From a virus: a DNA stretch of 33,685 nucleotides. A program made the position numbers and the translations under genes. Each line of letters begins with the position of its first letter. Position 1 is the first letter of the stretch. The notes beneath the pieces are model-generated. The model saw nothing but the letters and a program-made list of their open reading frames with translations, was not told the origin of the DNA and searched no databases. Below, piece after piece: positions 1 to 6,617 of the stretch. Location of the stretch: IMG/VR virus record IMGVR_UViG_3300047548_001635, positions 1 through 33,685 of that record; one strand, written 5' to 3'.

Positions 1-13
1 GATCGAGTCTCCC

Positions 14-295
14 ATGCGCGGATTGATCCACCTGAAGCTAGAAGGTGGATCTGAGCGCCTGGCTGTTTTATGGTGCCTGGCTGGATATCCGAATGTTCGA
101 ACGGCAATCAAGGATGCCTGGGCTTTTTTTCAGGAACATAGTGGGCTGCAGGCGGATTACGCCTATATGGCGAAGCTGCCAAACGGAGTTGAAAACGGCT
201 TCGAGGTAGCTGACATGATGATCTTCGAGGCGGAGTGGATGATCCCTGGGTACGTTTTGGTTTGCAGCGCCCAGCATTCACCAGACGAAGTGTAG
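14..295 (+). CDS. Hypothetical phage protein, possibly 5' truncated
   Basis: A 93-residue soluble protein that I do not recognise. It has no transmembrane segment or clear motif. It is moderately rich in aromatic and acidic residues, with a hydrophobic C-terminal stretch (MIPGYVLVCSA). The ATG at 14 has no convincing ribosome site in the few bases before it, and the frame stays open to the window edge, so the true start may lie upstream. It is followed after 16 bases, including an AAGGAG site, by the next unknown gene, which suggests one operon running into the Gp37/Gp68 gene. Confidence 0.6.
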   Translation: MRGLIHLKLEGGSERLAVLWCLAGYPNVRTAIKDAWAFFQEHSGLQADYAYMAKLPNGVENGFEVADMMIFEAEWMIPGYVLVCSAQHSPDEV

Positions 296-311
296 AAAGG
301 AGCAGGAACGA

Positions 312-656
312 ATGGACGGTATCTTATTGGACGGACGGGTTGGTAAGTTGTGGACTTGCAGCAAGTCCACCGGTCATGTTCTTGGATTGCTGATGCGGAT
401 TGAAGTTGATGGTCGAATGGTAGATCAATTGTTGTTGTTTCGCCATACGATCAATGTTGGCGATGCTAAACATCATAAGACTGTGTTATTGCCTGAAGTC
501 AAAACGCTTGGCTATCCTGAGGGCACTGTGCATAATATTGAGTGCGAATTATGCGAACAGAAGCGCACCTGGTGGATGGGTGAAGCTGCAATGGAGAGAT
601 TCCTGGACAGCAGAAAACGCAGAGCTGCGGTTGCGGAGGTGAGTCATGCCAGCTAA
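312..656 (+). CDS. Hypothetical phage protein with CxxC-type motif
   Basis: A 114-residue protein of unknown function. An AAGGAG ribosome site lies about 10 bases before the ATG. The middle of the protein carries a CELC motif (Cys-x2-Cys) after a beta-rich N-terminal half, followed by a basic Arg/Lys-rich tail, so metal or nucleic-acid binding is possible but not shown. Its last 11 bases overlap the start of the Gp37/Gp68 gene, which indicates translational coupling. No family assignment is made. Confidence 0.65.
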   Translation: MDGILLDGRVGKLWTCSKSTGHVLGLLMRIEVDGRMVDQLLLFRHTINVGDAKHHKTVLLPEVKTLGYPEGTVHNIECELCEQKRTWWMGEAAMERFLDSRKRRAAVAEVSHAS

Positions 657-1599
657 AACAAAAATCGAGTGGGCTGATTACATTAGTAACCCGATCAAGG
701 CACGGACCGTGGCGGGTCCGTATGCCTTGAATGGCGGGCATGAAGTAGTGAAACAGGGACATGCGTGTGTGAAGATATCTGAAGGCTGCGCTCATTGCTG
801 GGCTAGCAGCTTCAACGTCCGATTGGGGACTGGGCTGGAATATACCAAGCCAAACCTTGAGAAGGTCGATTTCTTTTTGGATGATAAGGAAATCAAAAAG
901 ATGTGGAGTTTTTCTCCACTATTAGCCAACAAAAGCGGGACTTTCAAAAATGGTCGCAGTCGAGCTGTTGTTTTTCCGTGCGATATGACAGATTTGTTTG
1001 GAGATTGGATCAGTGATGATCAAATTGATATCGTTTTCCAAGCGATGGTCAATAATAATAATGTTGATTGGTTAGTGTTGACCAAGCGAACAGATCGCAT
1101 GCTGGCATATCTGCAGAAGAGGCGAGACCTTGGATCAAGTTTTGAGCCTGTTGATCATATTTACGTTGGTTGCTCAATCGAAAATCAAAAGAGAGCAAAT
1201 GAACGTCTTGATGCTATGAAAAGCATATCTTATATCGGCTGGAAAACTTGGACAAGTTTCGAACCTGCCCTTGAGGTTGTAAACTGGAAAGGCTGGAAGT
1301 TCTTAGATGGCATTATCTGCGGCGGAGAGAGTGGAGTTCACGCACGACCCATGTCGCCTGAAGCTCCAAGGGAGGCAAGGAATTTCTGCGAAGAGCATGG
1401 GATTCCGTTCTTTTTCAAACAATGGGGCGAGTGGCTGCCGCTTGATCATTTAGCCTGGGTGAATGATGAGATGACATTCAAACATCGACCGGTTGAAATA
1501 AATGGGACGATGATGGTGCGTGTTGGTAAAGGGTTGGCTGGGCGAGTGTTGGATGGGATGGAGCATAATATCTCACCGATCGCGCCATACATAAAATAG
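646..1599 (+). CDS. Phage Gp37/Gp68 family (DUF5131) three-Cys protein
   Basis: 317 residues, typical for the DUF5131 / Gp37-Gp68 family (Pfam PF07505), which occurs in phages and mobile elements and whose biochemical role is not settled. Family hallmarks visible are the N-terminal TKIEWAD, a three-cysteine cluster C41-x6-C48-x2-C51 followed by W, a central LVLTKR segment, GGESG near residue 227, and FFKQWGEW near the C-terminus. The Cys cluster resembles a metal or iron-sulphur site. Family members often sit beside a partner called TcmP (three-Cys-motif partner). No such partner is seen here, although one could lie left of the window. It overlaps the upstream gene by 11 bases and is followed after 9 bases by the FlbD-like gene. 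Confidence 0.85.
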   Translation: MPAKTKIEWADYISNPIKARTVAGPYALNGGHEVVKQGHACVKISEGCAHCWASSFNVRLGTGLEYTKPNLEKVDFFLDDKEIKKMWSFSPLLANKSGTFKNGRSRAVVFPCDMTDLFGDWISDDQIDIVFQAMVNNNNVDWLVLTKRTDRMLAYLQKRRDLGSSFEPVDHIYVGCSIENQKRANERLDAMKSISYIGWKTWTSFEPALEVVNWKGWKFLDGIICGGESGVHARPMSPEAPREARNFCEEHGIPFFFKQWGEWLPLDHLAWVNDEMTFKHRPVEINGTMMVRVGKGLAGRVLDGMEHNISPIAPYIK

Positions 1600-1608
1600 G
1601 AGATCGTT

Positions 1609-1818
1609 ATGATGGTTTTATTGAAAGACTTACATGGAAATGAATATCATTTAAATATCGATTTGATCGAATCAATATTAGAGCGCCAAGGCAACACTTC
1701 AGAAATTGTGCTTATAAACGGTAAACGATATAGCTGCATTGAATCTCCAAGATATGTATCGAATAAAATAAATCTGACTAAGATCGCAAATCAACCAGGA
1801 AATATTCAATCCACTTGA
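1609..1818 (+). CDS. FlbD-like small protein
   Basis: 69 residues. The pattern (V-L-L-K-D-L-H-G-N-E-Y-H-L-N, then IDLIESI, then IVLINGKRYSCIES) matches the short FlbD family, whose members read roughly I-L-T-x-L-N-G-x-x-F-x-L-N-x-x-L-I-E, then a threonine-rich strand and NGKKYxVxES. FlbD proteins are otherwise linked to flagellar operons, so a phage copy is odd. GGAG at about 1600 supports the ATG at 1609; the ATG at 1612 is an alternative. The gene is more AT-rich than its neighbours. Its stop codon lies inside the -35 box of the downstream promoter. The similarity is by eye only. Confidence 0.6.
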   Translation: MMVLLKDLHGNEYHLNIDLIESILERQGNTSEIVLINGKRYSCIESPRYVSNKINLTKIANQPGNIQST

Positions 1819-1843
1819 CAAAATAGAACGAGCGTTCTAAAAT
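1815..1843 (+). promoter_or_regulatory. Strong sigma70-type promoter
   Basis: TTGACA (1815-1820), a 17-base spacer and TAAAAT (1838-1843): near-consensus -35 and -10 boxes with ideal spacing. It overlaps the end of the FlbD-like gene and points at the methyltransferase operon starting at 1935. The spacer and the first -10 bases hold the SOS-type palindrome listed next. Confidence 0.8.
1824..1839 (+). promoter_or_regulatory. LexA/SOS-type operator
   Basis: TAGAACGAGCGTTCTA has two 7-base inverted arms around AG. It contains GAAC-N4-GTTC, the core of the Bacillus-type (DinR/LexA) SOS box. It fills the spacer between -35 and -10, the classic position for repression. That it binds host LexA is an inference from motif and position; another dimeric repressor could use it. 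Confidence 0.65.
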
Positions 1844-1849
1844 CTTTTT

Positions 1850-1897
1850 GAACGTCCGGCGTGCGGGCCCGCTTCCCACGCTGGACGTTCGCTTTTA
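1850..1897 (+). terminator. Leader hairpin / attenuator-like terminator
   Basis: GAACGTCC (1850-1857) and GCGTG (1859-1863) pair with CACGC (1877-1881) and GGACGTTC (1883-1890), opposite single-base bulges, giving 13 base pairs. A GCTTTTAAT tract follows. It starts about 7 bases after the -10 box, so transcripts from that promoter begin almost directly with this stem. It could terminate, attenuate or stabilise the RNA. Confidence 0.6.
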
Positions 1898-1934
1898 ATC
1901 ATTCCCTTCGGGCTGGGAAATCTACGAGGTGAGA

Positions 1935-2435
1935 ATGACAATCCAAAAACCTATTTACCAACTGTCGATGAACCTTGAGATTGAAGTGCCGATCGAGGAC
2001 GGACAATCCCAGGACGATGCCAAAATGAAAAGCGAGATTTCTCAAAAGGCGCTTGAGTTGTTGTATGGCAAAGCTGGCGCTCCGCGCTGGCTTGATGATT
2101 ATCTTGAGCTGATTAAGAATGGCTGGCCGTGGAGGGTGGCTGCGTACATTGCTTGGGCATCGACGCCTAAAGGATCAAGAGAACCAAAGACTCAAGACGA
2201 GCTCGCACGTTATCACTTGGGGCTTTCCAGCGATCGCGCAATCGTGACCTGGCGAAATAAGAATCCGTTGATCGACCAGATGGTTCATAAACTGCAGGGC
2301 AGCCCATTATGGAAACACCGTGCTGAGATCATCACCGCTATGGTGGCAGTGGCAGTGAAACCGGATGCCAAAGGACACCAGGACCGGAAGCTGGCATTCA
2401 AGCTGATGGGAGACCTAGACGATGACAAAGAATGA
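1935..2435 (+). CDS. TerS-like helix-turn-helix protein (paralogue of the 7442 gene)
   Basis: 166 residues. It is clearly related to the gene just upstream of the large terminase: both share TPK near the middle, P-K-TQDELA, LGLSSDR and a W-x-x-x-NP segment, forming a helix-turn-helix of the phBC6A51 / small-terminase type. The ATG at 1935 is chosen because GAGGTG ends 3 bases before it; a GTG at 1929 is in frame but lies within that site. It ends inside the first methyltransferase gene (14-base overlap). Because a second copy stands at the terminase, this one may be a DNA-binding adaptor or regulator for the methyltransferases rather than the packaging subunit. That role is an inference. Confidence 0.7.
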   Translation: MTIQKPIYQLSMNLEIEVPIEDGQSQDDAKMKSEISQKALELLYGKAGAPRWLDDYLELIKNGWPWRVAAYIAWASTPKGSREPKTQDELARYHLGLSSDRAIVTWRNKNPLIDQMVHKLQGSPLWKHRAEIITAMVAVAVKPDAKGHQDRKLAFKLMGDLDDDKE

Positions 2436-3774
2436 CACTCCCCCACTGATCAGCCACGATGATCACAATGCAAACAAGGGCACGGAACGGGGGAAAAAGT
2501 TATTGCTGCAATCAGTGAAGGAACTTGGCGGCGGAAGGTCTGTTCTCTTGGATAAAAATGGAAGGTTGATCGCTGGAAATAAAACCTTCGATGCCGCTCA
2601 GGAGGCAGGGCTGAAGGTCCGCATCATTCAAGCTGGTAGGGATGAGCTGGTGGCTGTGCAGCGGTCAGATCTTGATCTGGAAGACACAACGGGCGAAGCT
2701 CGCAGATTGGCATACATGGATAACCGCGTCTCTGAGCTTGACTTGGCATGGGATGCAGATCAGATCGCTGCAGACGCTGAAGCAGGGATCAACTTCGATG
2801 GCGTGGGTTTCCTCGAGGGAGAGCTGCGCCAGTTGCTTGACCAGGTCGAGGTCATGGAAGAGGCGGGGAATGATCCAGGAGACCAAAGTGATGAAGCAGA
2901 TAACCTGGTCAGGAAATGGGGCGTGGAAGTCAATCAAGTGTGGACGCTGGGAGATCATCGAATCATTTGTGCAGATGCCACAGACCTCTCGTCGATTGAC
3001 CGACTTATGCAAGATGAAAAAGCATTGTTATGCTTCACCAGTCCGCCATATTGGGTGGGGAAAGAATATGAGGCACAAACCAGTGAGGAAGAGATCGATG
3101 CGTTTGTTGAAAATATCGCGTTGACGATCAACGCGGTGACTCATCGAGACGAAAGCAGGGTTGTGATCAACACGGGCACGGGATTCACCACGGCGTTTGA
3201 TAAAAAATCGAAGCGGCATGTATTGTTGTTGGTCGATAAATGGACAAATGCAATGCGCCGCCTTGGATGGAATCTGCGCCACGTGCGCCACTGGATCAAA
3301 GAGGGGCAGTTAATGAGCACGTCTCCGCGAACAGATGTCATCGATCAACATAACGAATTCCTGGCAACCTACGAGCACGTGGAGGGCACCGAGAGGCAAT
3401 TTCTGGATACCTTCGATGATCAGGATGTGAATCTTTTATTGACGTTTTATCACGCCCAGGGAAAACAACGCGGTCAGGAATGGACCGGCGCGGGATGGGC
3501 GCTGCGCTCTCATTGGGATGATCTGCGGGGAACCGCCCGGGCGCATGGACACGTGGCTGCATTCCCAACCGAATTGCCTCTGCGTCACCTGATGCTATAC
3601 ACCAAACGTGGTGAGATCGTCTTCGAACCGTTCTGCGGCAGCGGCACCACCATCATTGCTTGCGAAGCGATGAAACGAAAATGCCGAGCCGTTGAGATCG
3701 AGCCGAAGTATGTAGCGGCTGCCATTGAACGATGGTCGCTATTTACCGGAAGGGAGCCCATTCTTCATGAGTAA
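2422..3774 (+). CDS. DNA methyltransferase with ParB-like N-terminal domain (TSPPY type)
   Basis: 450 residues. Residues 10-115 form a ParB/Srx-like domain (DDHNANKGTERG, GRSVLLD, LIAGNKT). The catalytic part carries TSPPYW at 206-211 (motif IV) and, near the C-terminus, FEPFCGSGTT at 401-410 (motif I, AdoMet binding), the circular order of beta-class N4-cytosine/N6-adenine methyltransferases. SPPY is more frequent in N4-cytosine enzymes but does not prove the base. A long insert between the motifs (about 300-375) may hold the target-recognition region. It overlaps both neighbours and is followed by a homologue. No restriction endonuclease is seen, so it is probably an orphan enzyme that modifies phage DNA. 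Confidence 0.88.
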   Translation: MTKNDTPPLISHDDHNANKGTERGKKLLLQSVKELGGGRSVLLDKNGRLIAGNKTFDAAQEAGLKVRIIQAGRDELVAVQRSDLDLEDTTGEARRLAYMDNRVSELDLAWDADQIAADAEAGINFDGVGFLEGELRQLLDQVEVMEEAGNDPGDQSDEADNLVRKWGVEVNQVWTLGDHRIICADATDLSSIDRLMQDEKALLCFTSPPYWVGKEYEAQTSEEEIDAFVENIALTINAVTHRDESRVVINTGTGFTTAFDKKSKRHVLLLVDKWTNAMRRLGWNLRHVRHWIKEGQLMSTSPRTDVIDQHNEFLATYEHVEGTERQFLDTFDDQDVNLLLTFYHAQGKQRGQEWTGAGWALRSHWDDLRGTARAHGHVAAFPTELPLRHLMLYTKRGEIVFEPFCGSGTTIIACEAMKRKCRAVEIEPKYVAAAIERWSLFTGREPILHE

Positions 3775-5008
3775 CGATGCACTGAAATACGATGATCACA
3801 ATGCCAACAAAGGTACAGAGCGCGGGCGTGAATTGCTTGAACAGTCTGTCACGGAGCTGGGTGCCGGGCGCTCGATCCTGAGTGATAGGAAAGGGAAAAT
3901 TATTGCAGGCAATAAAACGCTTGCCGCGGCTCAAAAGGCTGGCTTGAAGGTTCGCATTGTTACTACAAGCCGAGACGAATTGGTTGTGGTGCAGCGGGAA
4001 GATTTGGATCTGGATGATCCTGCAGGTGAAGCCCGAAGGCTGGCATATTTGGATAACAGGGTGGCAGAGATCGATCTGGCATGGGATGTAAATGTCATTG
4101 CACAGGATGCCGCTTCAGGTTTGGATTTTGATGCACTCGGATTCCTGGACAAAGAACTTCAGAAGATCCTCGTGCAGGCAGACGATATTATTCAGCCGGA
4201 AGAAAATGAACCTGCAGAGTTGATCGACCAGGCTGAGACATTGGTGGACAAATGGAATGTGGAAGAAGGTCAGCTCTGGAAACTTGGTGAAAATCGGTTA
4301 ATGATCGGCGATTGTACAGACACAAATATCATGGATACCTTGATGCAAGGGGAAAAGGCACAGATCTGTTGGACTGACCCGCCCTGGAATGTTGCCTATG
4401 GTGAAGACATCGAAGAAGATAATGCACAGGGATATAAAAAACGAACGATGAAAAATGACAACCTGGGTGAATTATTTCCGGCTTTCATTCAGGCGGCTGT
4501 AAAAAACATCTGGGCTGCCTCTCAGCCTGGCGCATTGATATACATGGCAATGAGCGCCCAGGAATGGCCCGTTATTGACAAAGCGTTGCGTGACCAGGGC
4601 TATCATTGGTCAAGTACGATCGTGTGGGCGAAGGATCAACTGGTACTTTCGCGAAAGGATTATCACACCCAGTTCGAACCGCTATGGTATGGGTGGCGTG
4701 ATGATGCAGCTCGTTTGCGCGAGGTTATGGATCGGAAGCAATCTGATGTGTGGTTTATTGACCGTCCTAAACGATCTGAGGATCACCCCACAATGAAGCC
4801 TCCCCCACTGGTTGAGCGGTCCCTGGTCAATTCGAGCCTGCCAGGGGATATTGTCCTGGATCCGTTTGTTGGCAGTGGAACGACGTTAATCGTTTGTGAA
4901 CAGTTAAACCGGAAATGCAGAGCGGTTGAATTGGACCCGATCTATGCGGCAGTAACCATCGAACGTTGGGCGAATTTGACGGGCATGTCGCCTACACAAA
5001 TGACTTGA
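3767..5008 (+). CDS. DNA methyltransferase with ParB-like N-terminal domain (DPPW type)
   Basis: 413 residues. The N-terminal 115 residues are strongly similar to those of the preceding enzyme (DDHNANKGTERG, LGAGRSIL, IIAGNKT, EARRLAYLDNRV). The catalytic half carries TDPPW at 203-207, HPTMKP at 340-345 and LDPFVGSGTT at 364-373, the usual set of beta-class N6-adenine methyltransferases. Start at 3767 is set by GGAAGGGAG 11 bases upstream; it overlaps the previous gene by 8 bases. The pair probably arose by tandem duplication of the ParB-like module, with different catalytic domains. Likely role: modifying phage DNA to escape host restriction. Confidence 0.88.
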   Translation: MSNDALKYDDHNANKGTERGRELLEQSVTELGAGRSILSDRKGKIIAGNKTLAAAQKAGLKVRIVTTSRDELVVVQREDLDLDDPAGEARRLAYLDNRVAEIDLAWDVNVIAQDAASGLDFDALGFLDKELQKILVQADDIIQPEENEPAELIDQAETLVDKWNVEEGQLWKLGENRLMIGDCTDTNIMDTLMQGEKAQICWTDPPWNVAYGEDIEEDNAQGYKKRTMKNDNLGELFPAFIQAAVKNIWAASQPGALIYMAMSAQEWPVIDKALRDQGYHWSSTIVWAKDQLVLSRKDYHTQFEPLWYGWRDDAARLREVMDRKQSDVWFIDRPKRSEDHPTMKPPPLVERSLVNSSLPGDIVLDPFVGSGTTLIVCEQLNRKCRAVELDPIYAAVTIERWANLTGMSPTQMT

Positions 5009-5056
5009 TTTCCTTTGAAAGCTACGGCGTAATGAAGGCATCAAAGGAGATAACCA

Positions 5057-5332
5057 ATGGAAGAAAAAACAGCACTCGAGGCATATGAAGAAAAACAGGC
5101 AGAGATCGAAAAGCTTTTGAAACAGATCAAGGCAGGTTTGCTGAAACACGATCGAGGATGCAACCCAAGACACCACTGGGGGCATGTGGGCGACTTGAAT
5201 GAAATCGAAAGCGAGCTGCGCAATATCCGAAACAGGTTATTGAGAGAAGGTGAATATGCAGAAGCAGCTGAGACCGGTCATCATCATAGATCGCTAAGCC
5301 GCCGAAAAATGATAAAGGCAGCATTGTCATGA
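5057..5332 (+). CDS. Small coiled-coil phage protein, unknown
   Basis: 91 residues. An AAGGAG site lies about 7 bases before the ATG. The N-terminal third is a likely coiled coil (repeated E/K heptads around EEKQAEIEKLLKQIKAGL). The middle reads HHWGHVGDLNEIESEL, reminiscent of WG-x-VGDL segments in small phage proteins. The C-terminus is basic with an HHHR patch. It overlaps the next gene by 4 bases. No function is assigned; it belongs to the methyltransferase operon by position. Confidence 0.7.
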   Translation: MEEKTALEAYEEKQAEIEKLLKQIKAGLLKHDRGCNPRHHWGHVGDLNEIESELRNIRNRLLREGEYAEAAETGHHHRSLSRRKMIKAALS

Positions 5333-5538
5333 AAACCTACATAACCGACCCAAAGGAAGTTTATAAACTGGAGCTTGTTCAGCTCCAGTTTTGTTTTTCT
5401 GAAGTGCAGAAAGTCGGTGAAGAAGCCAGTGAATTAGGCAAGATCAACTGGCGTCAGGTTGAACTTCTTCGGCATTTGAACTTTATCCTCGAAGAAGCCA
5501 TTATGACGGGCAAGGTGCTTATAGAAATTCCCCATTGA
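5329..5538 (+). CDS. Small acidic helical protein, unknown
   Basis: 69 residues, mostly helical, with no recognised domain. It starts with ATGA overlapping the previous stop and so is translationally coupled. It is the last gene of the methyltransferase operon; its stop codon lies within the next promoter's -35 box. A cluster of hydrophobic and acidic residues (VGEEASELGKINW) suggests a small soluble dimer, but nothing more can be said. Confidence 0.6.
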   Translation: MKTYITDPKEVYKLELVQLQFCFSEVQKVGEEASELGKINWRQVELLRHLNFILEEAIMTGKVLIEIPH

Positions 5539-5562
5539 CAAGCGAGTCGAAATCCTTATAAT
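5535..5562 (+). promoter_or_regulatory. Strong sigma70-type promoter
   Basis: TTGACA (5535-5540), a 16-base spacer and TATAAT (5557-5562): both boxes are perfect consensus. It overlaps the stop of the preceding gene and points toward the lysis and late genes. No palindromic operator lies in the spacer, unlike the promoter at 1815. Confidence 0.8.
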
Positions 5563-5570
5563 ACGCATAT

Positions 5571-5607
5571 TCGACCGCAAGGGTGCCCCCCTCACCCTTG
5601 CGGTCGA
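5571..5607 (+). terminator. Perfect 15-bp hairpin right after the promoter
   Basis: TCGACCGCAAGGGTG (5571-5585) is exactly complementary to 5593-5607, with a 7-base loop CCCCCCT. Only TGCTTTAAG follows, so the U-tract is weak. It begins about 8 bases after the -10 box, so RNA from this promoter would start with the stem. It could be a short structured RNA, an attenuator or an antiterminator target. Confidence 0.6.
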
Positions 5608-5743
5608 TGCTTTAAGGCGTATTAGAATCTCTGTTCTGACTCTTGTTAAAATCCCGATATCTGTTAAAATAATTATGTAAATCAAATACTCCGCTGACCA
5701 TAGCAACCCACGGGTTCAGGCGAGGTCAAAAGTTTGACAGTAG

Positions 5744-5781
5744 AGCGCTGTCGTGACGTAATGTCACGGCGGCGCTTTTTT
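5744..5781 (+). terminator. Rho-independent terminator
   Basis: AGCGCTGTCGTGAC (5744-5757) pairs with 5763-5776 through 14 base pairs including G-U wobbles, around loop GTAAT, and is followed by TTTTTT. It lies 54 bases before the lysis cassette. Read-through or antitermination would be needed for the 5535 promoter to reach the late genes. Confidence 0.8.
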
Positions 5782-5834
5782 GTTTCCATTTTCCCGGGCG
5801 GAGCGGGAAACATTTTGAAAAGGAGAATAGTTCC

Positions 5835-6281
5835 ATGAAGAAAATGTTATTTGTTGTGCTCGCTGTGATGGTCCTTGCGGCATTCGTTGTGCCGGTCGCG
5901 TTTGCCCAGAGCGATGTGCCGGGCGGTGAGATTGTAGACCCAGTGCAGTTGTATGTGATCGGCTTGGTCGCTTCCGCTGTGGTTTATGGCGTGAAGTTGC
6001 TCAATACCAAGTATCCGAATCTCAAGATCAAACGCGAATGGTTGACCGTGATTCTGTATGTGGCGGCGTTGGTGCTTGCCGTATATTGGGGCGGTGTGAG
6101 CTTCCCGAGCTTTCCTGAATTCAATGACCCGGTCAGTTTCGTCTCTGCGCTGTTGACCTTCTTCACCAACGTGATCGCCGCGCTTGCCTTCCCGACTTCC
6201 TTCGCCACGCTGATTTACAACGTTTTGCTGAAGCGCGTTTTTGATGGCGCTGCCGTCAAAGTGGGCTGGATCGAAGCGTAA
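5835..6281 (+). CDS. Exported membrane protein, candidate holin
   Basis: 148 residues. It begins with a clear signal peptide (MKK, a long Val/Ala/Leu core, then AFA before QS at residues 23-25). Three further hydrophobic stretches follow at about 38-56, 68-86 and 100-130, so the mature protein has two or three membrane spans. AAAAGGAG precedes the ATG. It stands first in a group with another membrane protein and an M23 endopeptidase, so a holin or lysis-timing role is plausible. A cleavable signal peptide on a holin would be unusual, and the family is not recognised. Confidence 0.7.
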   Translation: MKKMLFVVLAVMVLAAFVVPVAFAQSDVPGGEIVDPVQLYVIGLVASAVVYGVKLLNTKYPNLKIKREWLTVILYVAALVLAVYWGGVSFPSFPEFNDPVSFVSALLTFFTNVIAALAFPTSFATLIYNVLLKRVFDGAAVKVGWIEA

Positions 6282-6299
6282 TTCTGAGACCTGAGAGGT

Positions 6300-6328
6300 G
6301 GGCAGGGAAGAAACGTCCCTGCCCCTTT
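6300..6328 (+). terminator. Intergenic hairpin, weak terminator
   Basis: GGGCAGGGA (6300-6308) pairs perfectly with TCCCTGCCC (6316-6324) and is followed by CTTTC. It lies between the two membrane-protein genes. The short U-run suggests partial termination or mRNA stabilisation. Confidence 0.5.
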
Positions 6329-6335
6329 CGAGCCT

Positions 6336-6617
6336 ATGAGCGAACAAGCGGTCAACCTTTTATTACAGATCCCGCTGGCTGGCGTGGTCGTTTTCGTTGT
6401 GGTCGTTTTCTTGAAATATCTCAAAGAGATGACAACGCAGATGATTGACTTCATGGCGCAGCAGGCTGAAACAAACCGCCAGTTTTTAGCGACCCAACGT
6501 GAACAAATGAATCAAGCAATAGGTCGTATGGCGGAAGAACTTAAATTACTTCGAGAAGATTTCGCAGAAGAGCGCGGATATCGCCATTCACCAACCAAGC
6601 GAAACAGGAACGTGTAA
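6336..6617 (+). CDS. Small TM plus coiled-coil protein, holin/spanin-like
   Basis: 93 residues. One hydrophobic span at about 8-27 (LLLQIPLAGVVVFVVVVFL) is followed by a long charged helix with Gln/Glu/Arg heptads (about 35-85) and a basic tail. This is the shape of phage holin-associated or Rz-like membrane proteins, but no family signature is visible. It ends directly before the endopeptidase ATG, so it is probably co-translated with it. No Shine-Dalgarno match is obvious before the ATG at 6336. Confidence 0.65.
   Translation: MSEQAVNLLLQIPLAGVVVFVVVVFLKYLKEMTTQMIDFMAQQAETNRQFLATQREQMNQAIGRMAEELKLLREDFAEERGYRHSPTKRNRNV

Larger units (their letters stand above)
5539..5834 (+). other. Non-coding control region before the late genes
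   Basis: About 300 bases without a credible gene. It holds most of the 5535 promoter, the 15-bp hairpin, a weaker promoter candidate (TTGTTA, 16 bases, TAAAAT around 5643-5670), the short palindrome AACCCACGGGTT near 5705, the terminator at 5744-5781, and a 7-bp hairpin TTTCCCG/CGGGAAA at 5790-5810 just before the AAAAGGAG ribosome site of the next gene. This density of signals suggests a late-gene control point. Confidence 0.6.

Noticed and set aside
5847-6347. 166-codon minus-strand frame opposite the exported membrane protein
   Set aside because: The plus frame has a clear signal peptide and ribosome site; the minus frame has only unstructured His/Arg-rich sequence.
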